DNA from: Mallotus nudiflorus
Lineage: Eukaryota > Streptophyta > Magnoliopsida > Malpighiales > Euphorbiaceae
Length of the DNA: 64,000 nt
Direction of reading: 5' to 3'
Assembly (NCBI GenBank): GCA_947683625.1
Contig: CANTUR010000044.1
Location: 372,001-436,000 of the forward strand
Shown piece by piece: positions 32,960-44,816 of this stretch. The notes beneath the pieces were generated by a model, which did no database searches, was not told the origin of the DNA, and saw only the letters and a program-made list of their open reading frames with translations. The number at the start of each line of letters is the position of its first letter. Position 1 is the stretch's first letter. The position numbers were made by a program, and so were the translations under genes.

Positions 32960-34250
32960 GATGATTTTTTTTTGTGCCTTAGACATAGTATTTCTTTAGG
33001 TGGCTGTATTGATAGGTTCAGAGAATTTATTGCCTTCAGAACCCATCAGCTTGATTGCTCCTTTTGATAGGACATATTTGACCAGGTATGGACCTTCCCA
33101 CTTCGGTTTGAATTTCCCTCCAGGGTCTGAAACCATTCTGTCTTGTTTACTTTAGCACCCAGTCTCCTACTTTTACACTCTTGTGTTTTACTTTTCTATT
33201 GAAGAACTTGGCTGGTCAAGCCTGATACAATTGTGTATGGTATAGAGCTTTGAGACTTTAGCTGTCTAAAAGAGTGAGATTATCATGCCCCTGTTGAGCC
33301 CACTACACTTTTGGTAATTTAGATTCGATTACTACCTGAAGAGACTTTATCTCTATTTTTATTTAGAAGAACTACTTCTGATCCATACACTAATAAGAAA
33401 GGAGTTGCTCTTGTTGAAGTTCTGATAATTGTTTAGTACCCCCATGGGCATGTGGCAATTTGTCTACCCAATCTCAGTAAGTCTGAGTCATCTTTGACAA
33501 GATCTTTTTTATGTTCTTGTTTGTAGCTTCGATGGCCCCATTAGCTTGTGGTCGGTAAAGAGAAGATTTATGATGTTCCACCTTATAACTCCTCAGTAGC
33601 TCTTTAACTTCCCTTTGGAATTGGACATCATTGTTAGAGATGATATGATGGGGGATCCCATATTGACAGAACATTTTTTTTATGAACTTAGCCACTTGCT
33701 TAGCTCCTATCCTTACAAATGATTATGCTTTGACCCATTTTGTAAAGTAATCCACTGCCACTATGATGAACTTATGTCCATTTGAGGCTGTCGAGTGGAT
33801 TTCCCCAATTATGTCTAGCCCCTATACTGAGAAAGGCCATAGAGAGGAGATGTAGTGTAGTTCTATTGGGGGAAGGTGATTGACACTCCCGTGGATTTGA
33901 CACTTATGGCATTTCCTTACAAATTTGATGCAGTCTTCCATCATCAGCATCCAGAAGAACCCTTATTTGATTAGCTACTTAGCCATGATTGCTCTATTCA
34001 TATATGGACATAAACACCCTTGTGTACTTCTTCTATTGGTCTTGTAGCCTCAGTTTCATCTAGACATCAGAGTTGTAAACCATCTAAGGTTCTCCTGTAT
34101 AACACACCTTGGTGTGATGTGAATTTTGATGCTAGTCATCCAATGACTACTTTGTCTTTTTCATCTGCTTGATCAGGAGAGGCTCATTCTTTTAGATATC
34201 TCTGGATGTCGTAGAACCAAGGCTTTTCAACTACTTTTATCTTTGCTATT
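32960..34250 (-). pseudogene. Tat integrase (zinc-binding, catalytic core, C-terminal part)
   Basis: The minus strand shows a degraded HHCC region near 34040-33890 (EEVHKGVF, then ICKEMP). The core end at 33695-33474 is open for 73 codons and includes MAKFIKKMFCQYGIPHHIIS, NDVQF and YRPQANGAIEATNKNIKKIL. The second catalytic Asp of the usual SDNG is within NNDVQF, and the Glu follows in GAIEATN. The C-terminal SH3-like part FNRKVKHKSVKVGDWVLK is visible near 33200. Integrase inserts the cDNA into the genome. Stops occur on both sides. Confidence 0.85.
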
Positions 34251-34379
34251 CTATAGTTTTTATGACAAGGTTGTCCCGATCTGAGTAGAATTGGAGGCTT
34301 CATAGGCATTTTGGATGGTCTTTCCTATACTGATGCTAGGGAAGCAAGTGCATCTGCCATTTGATTATGGTTCCTAGGG

Positions 34380-34708
34380 AGATCAATGAATCTACATTTT
34401 TGGAAGGATATGGTAAGTAGCCTCAAGTGGTCCAGATAGGACTTTAAGTGTAGCTCTTTTAGTTCCCACTCTTCCATGACATGATTGATTACTAGCATGG
34501 AATCTCTGAAGATTTTGACTTATGTGACATCCATGGTTATTAGTGATTCTATTCCGAGTATGCATGCCTCATACTCTACTTCATTATTTGTGACTCTAAA
34601 CTCGAGTGTTTTAGCAATTAGTACTACTTCACCTTTTATAGATTATAGTATTACACTGACTCCTGCACCTAACTGATTGACTACTCCATCAAAGTACATG
34701 CGCCATCC
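34380..34708 (-). pseudogene. archaeal-type RNase H (aRNH) domain, Tat hallmark
   Basis: The minus strand reads WRMYFDGVVNQLGAGVSVIL, then LEFRVTNNEVEYEACILGIE, KIFRDSMLVINHV and FIDLPRNHNQMADALASLA. The FDG, the E of NNEVEYEA and the DS are the expected acidic active-site positions of an additional RNase H. In plants its place after the gypsy RNase H and before integrase defines Tat (Retand/Ogre) elements. Two or three stops interrupt it. Confidence 0.82.
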
Positions 34709-35370
34709 TTAAATTTCAATAGCTGAGCTGAGGTCATCTGAGAAGTCTAATTGGATTTCTTTTAAGTCTGGACTGGAGTTGAGAGCTAGATATTGCACAT
34801 CAAATTTTGTTAGTAGTACGAGCCACTTGGAAAGTTTTCCTACTAGAGAAGGAGCTTTGTAGAGGTACTTCATTAGGTCCATTTTAGATACAACCTGAAT
34901 TCTATAAGATCGAAAGTAGTGTCTAAGTTTCTTCATTGCCCATTCCATTACAAGGCATATCTATTTGACTTGGCTATACTTCTCCTCCATGGTAGCATCT
35001 TCTTGCTCAAGTAGTAGACCGCGTGTTCTGCTTTCATTTCTCCCTCTTGGGCTAACATTTTATCAATTGAATTCCCTTCAATGGCAAGACACATGATTAG
35101 AGGTATCTTTAGTTTAAGTGGTCTTAGAACTTGGGGGTTGGCTAGGTAGCTTATGATCTTGTCAAATTCTAGCTGACACTAGTCGTTCCATTTAATTGGC
35201 TAATCTTTTCTAAGTAGCTTAAAGATCGGTTCACATACTGCTGTCAACTTAGCGATGAATCTACTGATGAATTATAGTTTCCCTAGAAAACCTCTGATTT
35301 CCATCTTTGTTTTTGGCACTGACCTCTGTCTAATGGCTTTTTCTTTGTTTAGATCCATTTCAATCCCATT
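34709..35370 (-). pseudogene. Tat Gypsy RNase H domain and tether
   Basis: Read on the minus strand, the region follows the RT with RGFLGKL and FISRFIAKLTAVCEPIFKLL, the end of the thumb and connection. Then come KAEHAVYYLSKKMLP and 34948-34709 (open for 79 codons): MEWAMKKLRHYFRSYRIQVV, SKMDLMKYL and LSKWLVLLTKFDVQYL. The domain degrades the RNA strand during replication and in Tat elements often lacks part of its active site. Confidence 0.8.
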
Positions 35371-36010
35371 CTAACTAACAACATACCCCATAATCTTTCC
35401 TGAAGTAACCCAAAATATGCATTTCTTTGAATTTATCTTGAGACTGTACTTTTCAACCCTTTTAAGGAACTTTTCAAGATCAGAGGGGTGTTCTTCTTTG
35501 GTTATTGACTTGACCATCATGTCATCGATGTATACCTCCACTTCTTTGTGTATCATGTCATGGAACATTATAGTTGCCATTCTCTGGTAGGTTGCCCCTG
35601 CATTCTTTAGTTCAAAAGGCATTACTCTGTAGCAGTAAGTGCACTATTATGTTATGAAAGATGTCTTTACTTTGTCAATAATGGCCATTAAGATCTGATT
35701 GTACCTACAGAATCCATCCATGAAGGGGTACACTACACATATGGTGGCACTGTCAACCAGTATATCTATGCAAGGTAGTGGGAAATCATCCTTCAGGTAG
35801 GCCTTGTTTAGATCTCTATAGTTTATGCATATTCAAACCCTTCTGTCTTTCTTCAGTACTGGCACCACATTTGCTAAGCATTCTGGATAGTCTACTACCT
35901 CTAGGAATTTTGCTTTTATGTGTTTTTTATGTCCATTTTCACTATTTGGGTCCATTCTAGTCTAAGTCTTCTCAACTTCTATTTTACTAGTTTGCAACCT
36001 TCTTTGGTAG
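35371..36010 (-). pseudogene. Tat reverse transcriptase
   Basis: The open segment 35622-35371 reads MPFELKNAGATYQRMATIMF, then KEVEVYIDDMMVKS and GKIMGYVVS. YIDD is the catalytic box. The G of the usual MPFGLKN is Glu. Upstream (36010-35640) the fingers are in worse shape, with KLRRLRLEW and MDGFCRYNQILMAI recognisable between stops. The family relationship to Tat rests on the NAGATYQR and KLGY/VVS style and on the second RNase H downstream. Confidence 0.87.
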
Positions 36011-37391
36011 GAATGAAATGTTGAGCAATGTCTTTGTCAATACCAAACATATCATCATACATCCAGGAAAATACTTTTGAATATTTTATTAATATTTTTT
36101 CAATTTCTCTGCTCTCTTTAAGGGTAACATCTTTTGAAGTATGCAAAATGCATAGTTCATATTCTATGCCAATGTTAAATGATTCAGTGCATATGGAATG
36201 AATGTCAAACATGCAATTGTTTTGATCAATGCAATGCACACTACCATCAAGAAAGACATTAAATAAGTAAGCAAAATATGATTTCATTGAATTAACTTTA
36301 GAGTTCATTACATCATCATTATCAAACAAAGAAAAAGTACAAAGATCATCATCAGCAATGTCTTCAAATAGGATGTCATCGATGTTTGATTCGAGGATGG
36401 CAACAGCTTAGGCATGATTGTTAGCTTCACTCTTAAATTCTATCTCTAGGTTATTCATCAGCTCACAGATGTCAGTCTCGGTGATCATGTCTGGTAAGTG
36501 CTTCTCTTTGAGGGTGTCATTGAAGATCTCAAACCCTAATTTCTTAATTCTATTGCTCACCCATTCCTCAACTTATCCTTGATAGACTTGGGTTAAGCTT
36601 TCAGCCATAAAAGAGGTTGATTTCTTAGCCCTAGTATCCTTTTTAAGATCATACCCTAGACCATTTCTATTAGTTTATCCTCAAAAGTCAGGGAATTTTA
36701 TGACTCCAATGTTTCTTCCCCCTAATCTTGTTCTAGGCAGATATTGCATCTTCTTCATTATAGCAGCAACTTTGGGATCGATATAACCGTCACTAATTAT
36801 AGAAACCTAGAATCCTAGGGGGACCACATTCAAATAGGCAATAACATTATTTGTTTCAGTAAGGATGGTAACGACCTTTCCATTCAGAGGGAATTTGATC
36901 TTTTAATGCACAATGGAAGGTATGCCCCATAGTGGGTGGAACCAAGGTCTTCCTAGCAACAAGGCAAAAGTTAGAGGGATGTCTAGGATAATAAATTCTA
37001 TTTCTGATTCGATATCTCCCACTGTAACTACTACTTTGAATGTGTTGATGACTGGCTTCTTTGAATCATCGTAGGCTCGTATAACCACATTGGACTCTTC
37101 CATGTTCTCAATATTCATCCTAACTTATGTAGCAACCTCAAAGGGAAAACATTGATGGCAAACCCATCATTTACCATAACATATGGTCTTCTTAGTCTTT
37201 ACAATTGCTTGTATAAAGAGAAGATGATTATGGACCCTTCCCTCGAGGGGTAAATCTTCATCTAAAAAGGTGATTGCATTGGAGGGAGCTTTCCTTAGAG
37301 AGGCTATCATCTCATAAGGTGAGGCATTAGTGGTAATCTTTGCTTCATCTAGTGCTCTGACTAGGGCATCTCTGTGCTTCTTAGAGGCCAT
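36011..37391 (-). pseudogene. Tat protease region and linker to RT
   Basis: Minus-strand 37391-37167 (MASKKHRDALVRALDEAKI) is the stretch before protease. Then 37118-36903 reads VVIRAYDDSKKPVINTFKVV and DIPLTFALLLGRPWFHPLWG, the aspartic-protease fold end with LLGRPW. The active-site DTGA should precede it near 37150, where I see only a damaged sequence. A long linker follows, with an open 116-codon part at 36329-35979 (MFDNDDVMNSKVNSMKS and on to IDKDIAQHFIPT) leading into the RT. Confidence 0.75.
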
Positions 37392-39048
37392 GATTTGGTC
37401 CCATATACTGACTTGTGCTTAAGTTTTCTTGAGCTATTTGAAGATAGTGTTTTCCTCTTTGATCGGTGCTTAATCTCTTACTACTTCTTTCTCCTTAGAG
37501 GGTTCCTTCTCTTTCTCAGGAGGTTGATATACCTGCCTTAGAGGCATTGGAATATATCCAAAGGTAGAAGGGCATTACTCATCTTCATTAGAATCATGAG
37601 GCTCAAGAATAGGTTTTAAGGGTTTGTCTTCTAGCGATTTATCTTGGGTTCTTGTATGTGTTGGATTGATTTTTCAACAAGGTCTTCTGGTAGATTAGAG
37701 GAGACTATGCTGATAGTTGGTGGAGGCATGTTTTGATAGTTAAGGAGAGGATTGGTCTTAATACTAGGTCATTTTTCTGTTCATCAATTTTTCTAAAGTA
37801 AATGAGGTCTTAGATTGAATTTTAAGAGTTTTGCATGTATCAATAGTGTGGCCAGGTATCTAGTGAAAGTCACAGATCAAGTTTTAGTTAATTTGAGGTG
37901 GTTGTGGGTTTAAAAGAGGCCTAGGCTCTTATGGTTGTAGAAGGTTCTTTTGTTGAAGCCTTTAGAATACTTTGGATAGTGGGAGGTTAAAGTTTGAGAA
38001 TTTTCTTAGTGGTTTGATGGCATTACTAGATGGTGAGTTATGGGTGTTGGGTTGGATCATATTTATTTTTATAGTTCAGGTGAAAGCGTTTTAGGTGTTT
38101 GGTTGGGTATTATAGCAAAAAGTGTTTTTGGCTTACTAGGGTTCCTCATCCTCAATTCTGATCCCAACCTAATGGAACGCTCTAAAGTTAGGATAATTAG
38201 CAAAGATCATCTATTTTTTGAAGTGTGGTAGTGCCCTATGATTATTAGCTATATTTGTTCATCCTTAGGAGGATAATTTCTCATATTGACTACCTTTCCT
38301 CGTCATCTGGTGACATAATAAGAGAAAGCTTCACTAAGATTCTGCCTTGTGGTCTCAAGGTCCCTTCTAATGATGTCTAACTAAGTGTTGTATTCAAACT
38401 ACTTTATAAATTTCTAAGTTAGCAGTAGCCAATCATTTTTCATTTCATCTTTAAGGTAAAAGAACCATGCCCTCGATCCTTCCTCTAATGATGTGAAGAA
38501 TAATCAAATAATTTATGATTCTATAAGCTTTATGGTAGCCATAAAGGTAGCATATTGCCATAGATGGACCCTCAGATCTCCTGTTTCATCAAACTTAGCA
38601 AAGTTTAGTATCTTAAAATCATTTGGAAGTGGCTTATTTTTTAACAGGGTCAGGTCAGTAAAGCTTATAGAGCCATGAGTTCCTTTGTCTTTGAAGGTGA
38701 ATTCCAACTGAGCCATCTTGTTGGCTAATAGTTTGACCTCCCCTATCGATTCAGGCTTGCTCATGTCAACAATTTTTACAGCTTTTGGTGTATTCCTGAG
38801 ATCTTGATAGTAGCCATTGCCATCATTAGCTTGAACTGGAGTGCGAGGAATTCCCTTTGCCTTATCCACCCTCGAGTGAACAGATGTAGATGCTTTATTT
38901 ATGGTGTGCTATTCCCATCTTAGGCACTTTTAGCTTTGATTTGGGCTTGGAGGATTTCAGTTATGGTGCCATTAACAAGCAACTTTTGGATCCCCTCTTT
39001 TAGCTTGTCTTCGAATTGCTGATAAAAGGTATCTTCTTGGTCACTCAT
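37392..39048 (-). pseudogene. Tat gag
   Basis: ATG 39048 reads MSDQEDTFYQQFEDKLKEGI. After stops the 118-codon part 38869-38513 contains IGEVKLLANKMAQLEFTFKD, LPNDFKILNFAKFDETGD and HLWQYATF. The retrotransposon gag core follows as FTSLEEGSRAWFFYLKDE, QFEYNTQ-like and RRDLETTRQNLSEAF (38500-38330). Gag forms the virus-like particle. No CCHC knuckle was recognised before the protease. The region 37940-37400 is poorly conserved with Pro/Glu-rich pieces. Confidence 0.78.
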
Positions 39049-40366
39049 GTTTGGATGTCGTATTCCTGTACATTTATTAGGGTTAGATAAATGAATGATG
39101 CATGACATGTGCCTACAAAAGAAAAAGGTGAGCATGTATGAATGGAGTGGATGCAAATATCCTATGATGGAAAATGATGATTCCTGTAGGAAATAGTGGT
39201 CAGTATGTGCTATCTACATGTATGTGATGTATGCCTGATTAAAGCTGGTTAGTTTTCCTACATAATAAATAAACCAATCACAAGTAAGCTCTTACTTCCA
39301 ACCTTATTTCTCCACGAGGTCATTCAGCCTCTTTCCTAGGTGGGTTTTGAACCTATAGTCATCAAGGGACTATGGTTTTACTCTCAGAACTAGGCTATTT
39401 CAATTTATGTTGGTCAGAACCAAAGGGTAAATTGAGGAACGATACTCAAATGTGCTTGAGGTAATCACATGATGTCAATATGAGGGTCAATTGTCCGGCT
39501 TTAAATGATGTCCAAAGCTTGTATATGCTCGTTTGCATAGGGTTAAGGTCAATCAAAGGGAGTCCAACTTCTTACCCCCACATCAATATTTGATATGTTT
39601 ATTGTGAGTCATGAAAGTATCATTTAATAGTTTACAATTTGATTTTGCTAACATAAAGGTTCATAATCTAGTTGGGTTCCTTACTCATTCATTTGATTCG
39701 ATAAGGATAAATGGATAACATCTCATAGGTTCTGTCATCGAGGAATGTCGTTATTTGTTAATTCGCATAGACTATTCATTCCTCATGCTTCGAGCTCACA
39801 TGAAGTAGATGAGAGTCATGTGGTCCTGAGTGTAAATTTTCTATGAAAACTGACATTACGACGTCATTTAGTGACAAACACTGGGAGGGTCATGTCATTT
39901 ATGAGTATCACATCAAACGGACAGCGTTAGGACAAGGATTGCATGCATTTCTTAGTGGAATCCTAGTGGATGTTGGTACAGGATTATCTACATGAGCTGA
40001 GTTAGAGTGAAAAGCTAAGGGTTCCTTTAGCGAGAATGCCCCCATATAACTAGGGTTACGAACTCCAGTTAGTGAGTCTATCATTCTTTTGATAACTCGA
40101 TCACCCCTTTTAAGGACTTGAGTTACAGACTCTGGTCAGATGAGTCTGCCAAATGCATGAGTAAAGATTAAAGGTGATAATACAGTATCTTCATCATCCC
40201 ATGACTTGAGTGGAATCATGGTGGTGATGTCATTTAGTATTGTCGAGGCTTTTAGGGACAAGTGGTGCATGTGTGATGTGTAGTGCAAATGCAATGGTGA
40301 TGGGCTCTATATGATTGAGTATTGCATAGTGAGAAATAGTCATTTTTGAGTTAATCCTTTTTACTT
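39049..40366 (-). other. Tat 5' leader between primer site and gag
   Basis: 1.3 kb of non-coding DNA on the element's sense strand. No ORF or structural repeat stood out. It is longer than in most Gypsy elements but usual for Tat. Confidence 0.6.
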
Positions 40367-40390
40367 AAAAGTCCTCAGAGGAGTAGCGAC
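40367..40390 (-). promoter_or_regulatory. primer-binding site of the Tat element
   Basis: Directly after the 5' LTR the sense strand reads GTCGCTACTCCTCTGAGG, then ACTTTT. It agrees at about 19 of 23 positions with TGGCGACTCCGCTGGGGAC plus TTTT, which I recall as the tRNA-Arg-type site of Ogre/Tat elements. The differences are single-base changes. Confidence 0.65.
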
Positions 40391-42237
40391 TGTGAATGAT
40401 CGTCAACTTTTATTGTTGTGGTTTTTTATTACTTTGTTAGACAATGTAGCGAGTCTTTCCATTTCTGAGGGACATGACAATTTTACTGAATAGGGACAAG
40501 TGATTGATCTTGAGGGGATGAGAAACTTTTGATTTTGTGGAGTTGCCACCCGATTTTTAAAAAATTAGGAAAAGAAAGGGACAACATCGGGTCACTCAGT
40601 GAGTATTATCCCCAGCAGAGATTTACGGGTTCGCGATATTGCATATACTTTTTGACTATTCCTCATTGTACAATATTTGATGTATAGCTACTACTACATC
40701 CTAGTTTTGGTAATGACAATTTATATAGCATTCACACAGTACATCAGATATTATAAGATAATAAAGCTAAAAATTTTATTACATCGCTTTCTTGATAAAA
40801 TACATATGAAAAGCAAAAGATTGCGAAAAAGTAAATCTCATATGGTTGATCTGCAAGGATAACACGATCATTTACACAGCTTGCTCGATGAATGATATGG
40901 CAATCGTTCTTGCAGTAATTATTTATGCTATGATGATGAATAATGATAATATAAAAGATGCATAAGGTCATCACTGGACCGAGAGCATGATGACTCTATT
41001 CCAAGACATGAACTTTTCACATTATTGATATTTATGATGTGATTTCATGATTTCAAAAATAGAGGATGCAGAATGATGATATGAAATAAGCATAATAAAG
41101 CATATATTATTCACATAATATGCAAGATTGCCAATCTCATCACACAAGCACAACAGTATTCCCAAATGCTGGTGATAGTAAAATAAAATGCAATGCTGTA
41201 AAATAGATGTGCTAAAATAATTGTGTGGTCCTTAGACTCGACTAAGCTTGTGTTAGTTTTAAAGTTTTATCTTTAAGAGATTATCAAGCTTTCCTCATTA
41301 AGAGGTTCAAAATGACAGTAGAATGATGCTAGATTGTATACCTTTGAAGCATGCTTTGACAAAGATAAGGCTTGGTTTGGTGGAAAAGGGATCTAACAAC
41401 CTAAGGGAGAGGATATGGGAGAGCAAAAACTATATGAAGAGGGATTTCCCATGCCTTCGATTAGACTGACTTTTGATTATGTGTGTGTCTTCACTTTCTC
41501 CCCCTCTAAATGGGGTGTAGAGGGGTCTATTTATAGAAAAAATGTGTAGAATAGGGTGGTGTAGGTGTGGTCACATGCATAGAAGTGTATTTTTGTGCGT
41601 GTGGCCACGCACAGTGTGTGCGTGGTTATACACTTGGCATGGGCCACCCGTGCACATGTGCATTTTCACATGCACTTCAAAGCTCTATACGCTTTTCTTG
41701 GGTTCTACAAGCACTATTCTGGAATTGGTTCCTAGGGTTTTTAGGCCTTTTGGATGTGTTTCCAGAGTCCATTTTGCTAAATTCAGCTTTAATTTTAGCA
41801 CATGACACCTAGGGGTGTTTACATGCACTTTTAAGCAATACACGTTGATACTCAGGTTGTGTTGGACTATTTTGTGACCACTTTTGAAGGTTTTGGAGCC
41901 CTCTGGACGTGTTTCTGAAGTTTGTTTTATCAAAATCAATTTTTGTTTTTTCATAAAGGTGGGTCCCAATCTCATAAAATACGCACTGGCCTAATGAGCT
42001 GAGTATTCTAAGAGGAGTTTTCTCAAAATAAACCTCTCATTGTTTCAACAATTCATATTTCGCAAGGTAGGAGTAGAACTTAATAGTTTGGTGATCAATT
42101 TTGCACACTGGTGGGGTTGGTTGGGTGTTTTAAAGTTGCACACTTCAAAGGTGTTATGAACAAGCAAACTCTAGTCATCTCGAGGATTCATTTCATCATT
42201 GGACCTTTTTGGGGGCAATCAAATTTGAGGTCTGACT
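40391..42237 (-). repeat. 5' LTR of the Tat element
   Basis: Full-length counterpart of 25274-27077. It keeps the 40-bp segment around 42107-42150 that the 3' LTR has lost. A TATA box CTATAAATAG lies at 41536-41527 on the minus strand. Just upstream of it is the CATG/CACGCAC-rich block (about 41580-41670). Transcription of gag-pol should start 25-35 nt downstream of the box. The final bases toward MULE A are ct instead of the ca seen in the other LTRs. Confidence 0.92.
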
Positions 42238-42242
42238 AGTTC

Positions 42243-43290
42243 CTCTCCATCTCTATTAACAGTTTTTATTTGGCTCTCTTGCACATGGAATACCTAATCT
42301 CAAACTTTAATTTAGGTTTGGCCTTTTTCTTTAAATTAGTAATCTTAACAGCAGGATTTTCATAAATATCATCTTTGAAGTAGTATGCACGAAATTTGCA
42401 TGTTACCCTTCTACTTGTAGTTGACTTTATGCAGCTATGCTTAGGGATGTATTTTTTCACCTTGAGGTCACCACTACTTCCTTCTTTGCTAGTAAAGCAT
42501 AGCCATGGGCAATTAGGAAAACAACATTTTGCTTTAACTTTATCCTTTTCATTCCTAACAAAATATATGTCAACCCCTCTAGCTATAGAATATTTGGTCA
42601 CCGCAAACTTGAATTCCTCTACATCCTTTAATACAGGACTAACCAAATATGTTGGCACCGTAATAAATGGATTATACATTACTTTCTTTGATTTCTTCCT
42701 CTTAATTGTACTATTACCTTCCCCATCTATTTCTTCTTCATAACTATTAGGTGTATAGTCATCATGGTACTCTTCATCAGTTTCAATCTCTTTAGGAATT
42801 CCATTACTATCTGTAGCTACACCGGTATGCACTTCTTCATTAACTAGTACATTGTCATCAAATTCTTCCTTAGTATTGTTCTTTGCCTCAGCTCTTTTTT
42901 CTTCGACATAACTTTTCTTCTTAGCTCTAGCAATCATTAACTCATCATCATCATCATCATCTTAACTTGAATTATTCTCTCCACCAATCATAAAATCTTC
43001 AATATCTTTATCATTCACTTCAGATTCATGCATTGTAAGTTCCTCCATTGTTGGTTGCTGGACCTTACCCGCTACATCAATCAAATGAATAACATTTGAT
43101 TCAACTACTTCATCAATCCCACTCTCATAATACATGTCTATATTCTCTCCATCTTTCATTATATTTAGCAAATCAATCATCCCATTGTCATCATAAAAAA
43201 ATCTCAAATCAGTAGCTAAACTACCTTTAAGTTTAAGCCAAAAAAAGCCTTGGATTTTGGCTATATCCCAACAGATTAACAATTTTTACT
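42243..43290 (-). pseudogene. MULE A transposase, N-terminal half with MuDR domain
   Basis: The minus strand opens with 43282-42962 (KLKGSLATDLRFFYDDNGM and IDEVVESNVIHLIDVAG), then an Asp run and 42937-42266. The latter holds an acidic, Lys-rich linker and the MuDR DNA-binding domain LKDVEEFKFAVTKYSIARGV, KVKAKCCFPNCPWLCF, KKYIPKHSCI, RRVTCKFRAYYF and YSMCKRAK. The Cys and His of the WRKY-like finger are all present. The frame runs to 42243, exactly where the Gypsy element is inserted. The next codons of the protein are found at 25268 on the same strand. Confidence 0.9.
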
Positions 43291-43796
43291 ATCATTATAT
43301 AGTGCAATTTATCTATATCATAAACTGGAAAAAATTTAACTTCTCTATTAATATACCTTAACACTGGGTCCTTAACAAAGGTTCCTGCATAAATGTATTC
43401 TCATATTAACAGATATATCACCACCCATCTTTGATATTTTCTTGATTTTAATTCCTTAAAATGCTTGCTACAAAAACTTGCTTTATGCCTTAAAACACTT
43501 GCTCTAAAAATGGATAGTAGATGCAAATGATTTTCTAGGTTAAATTAAATAACAAATGCATATGATTTTCTAGGTTAAATCAAGGCAAATTACAAAATAA
43601 TCTACCTCCATTTTTTAGCAGTTCATTTTCTAAGTTTTCTAAGGATTTTTATAGGTAAAATTAGGGTTTTTATTAGGCTATTGATTTTCCCACTTTTATG
43701 TGTAGCACAAATCATAGAATTTCCCACTTTTTTCCCTTATTTGTATTTTAATATAATTCTAAATAAAATAATGTAAAAATAGTTACTTACTTGCTT

Positions 43797-43960
43797 GAAT
43801 TTGTGAGTGAATGTCACGCACAAAGACATTGGCCAATTTTGGGGCCTTTTAGCCATATTTGTTGAGTTCTTGAGTAAATAAGACAAAAAGTTAATTTTTG
43901 GGTCCTTTTACTAGTGTGTCCAAGTACATGGGGCAAATTGACCCTTTGGCCCATGCTTCC
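43797..43960 (-). repeat. right terminal inverted repeat and target duplication of MULE A
   Basis: It reads inward on the minus strand as ggccaaagggtcaatttgcc from 43951 and is followed outside by catgcttcc at 43952-43960. It is the partner of 8851-9014. The promoter of the transposase gene should lie within or just inside it. Confidence 0.85.
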
Positions 43961-44014
43961 CCTGCTCTTATCATTTTCCTAAGGCACGTAAGGAAGCAAT
44001 TTTTATACATTTAC

Positions 44015-44158
44015 ATTTATATAGGAAAAATTTATTATGTAGCCCTACATTTATAGGTTTTATTATATTGAGTCTTTAACCTTTTATTGCATTATATTGA
44101 ACCCTTAATCTTTTATTTATATGGCTACTAAAAACCTTTTCAACAGTGCCAATTGACA
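44015..44158 (+). repeat. left target duplication and TIR of MULE B
   Basis: The 9-mer atttatata (44015-44023) is followed by ggaaaaatttattatgtagc. The stretch to 44158 pairs with the reverse complement of 52927-53063 for about 135 bp, ending caattgaca in both. The target duplication partner is atttacata at 53064-53072, matching at 8 of 9 positions. The TIR is unrelated to that of MULE A. Confidence 0.88.
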
Positions 44159-44816
44159 TTTTTATGACACTTTATTAAGAAGAGAGTGAAATTTGGTGAA
44201 GTTTACTGAATGGTCAATATTTGGCTGAATAGGATTAGTTATGCTGACTAAGTAGGTTAAATGGCTAATATACCCTTAAGAAGAAGATTTTCTCTAAATT
44301 TTCACAAATCAAAAACCCTAATTTAATGAAATCAAACATTGTTCTTATTATTCTCTATTCTTGTTCTTATTATTTGATTCTCACTGTCTCTGTCTTGATC
44401 TACTTCTTTGATTCTCATAAAAACTACCTCGTTCTTCTTTTTACCTGTCATAGTAATTATCTCGGTCTTTCTCTTATCTTTGATTTTTGTGTGAAAAAGT
44501 GATCTATTACTAAAATTTTAGATGGAAGAAAACATAATAAAAATTTATTGGAGCATCGAGTTGTCTCAAAAAGGTATGGACAACTATTTTTTTAAAAAAA
44601 ATATATCTATTTTTGGAATGCTATATAGCATGTCATTTTTGTCAAATAAAAATATCAAACGTGCTTTGGTGTGGTCCTGGTTATTCAATTTCGAAGTATA
44701 AAAAATTCATCCTTTCTCTTATTCAATTATGGCCATTGGTTATTTGTATACAAATGTGTTTAAATGTTCTAAAAAATGCATTTACTACCAAATTATTTAT
44801 GGTGTAAAATTTCTAG

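Larger units (their letters stand above)
25274..42237 (-). mobile_element. Ty3/Gypsy LTR retrotransposon, Tat lineage, with antisense cargo gene
   Basis: Two direct LTRs (25274-27077 and 40391-42237) flank an internal region whose gag-pol reads on the minus strand, so 40391-42237 is the 5' LTR. The ends read TG...CA on the coding strand. A 5-bp target duplication is agttt at 25269-25273 and agttc at 42238-42242, with one mismatch. Order: LTR, leader with primer site, gag, protease, RT, RNase H, archaeal-type RNase H, integrase, antisense PMD gene, tandem repeats, polypurine tract, LTR. The extra RNase H between RNase H and integrase is the hallmark of Tat. The LTRs differ at many positions, mainly transitions, so the insertion is old. 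All ORFs are broken. Confidence 0.9.
8860..43951 (-). mobile_element. Mutator-like element MULE A, about 5.4 kb of its own DNA expanded to 35 kb by nested insertions
   Basis: The element is defined by inverted termini and a 9-bp target duplication at its two ends, and by a single MuDR-type transposase read on the minus strand in two halves (43.3-42.2 kb and 25.3-23.1 kb). Between the halves lies a complete Gypsy element. Between the transposase 3' end and the left TIR lie the viral locus and a plus-strand GRF-finger gene. The element's own DNA is 8,860-10,360, about 23,093-25,273 and 42,238-43,951. The order of events is clear: MULE A first, then the Gypsy and the viral DNA. The relative order of those two is not shown. 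It cannot encode an intact transposase. Confidence 0.85.

Noticed and set aside
42396..42743. 115-codon plus-strand ORF
   Set aside because: Antisense shadow of the MuDR domain of MULE A, which has clear homology on the minus strand.
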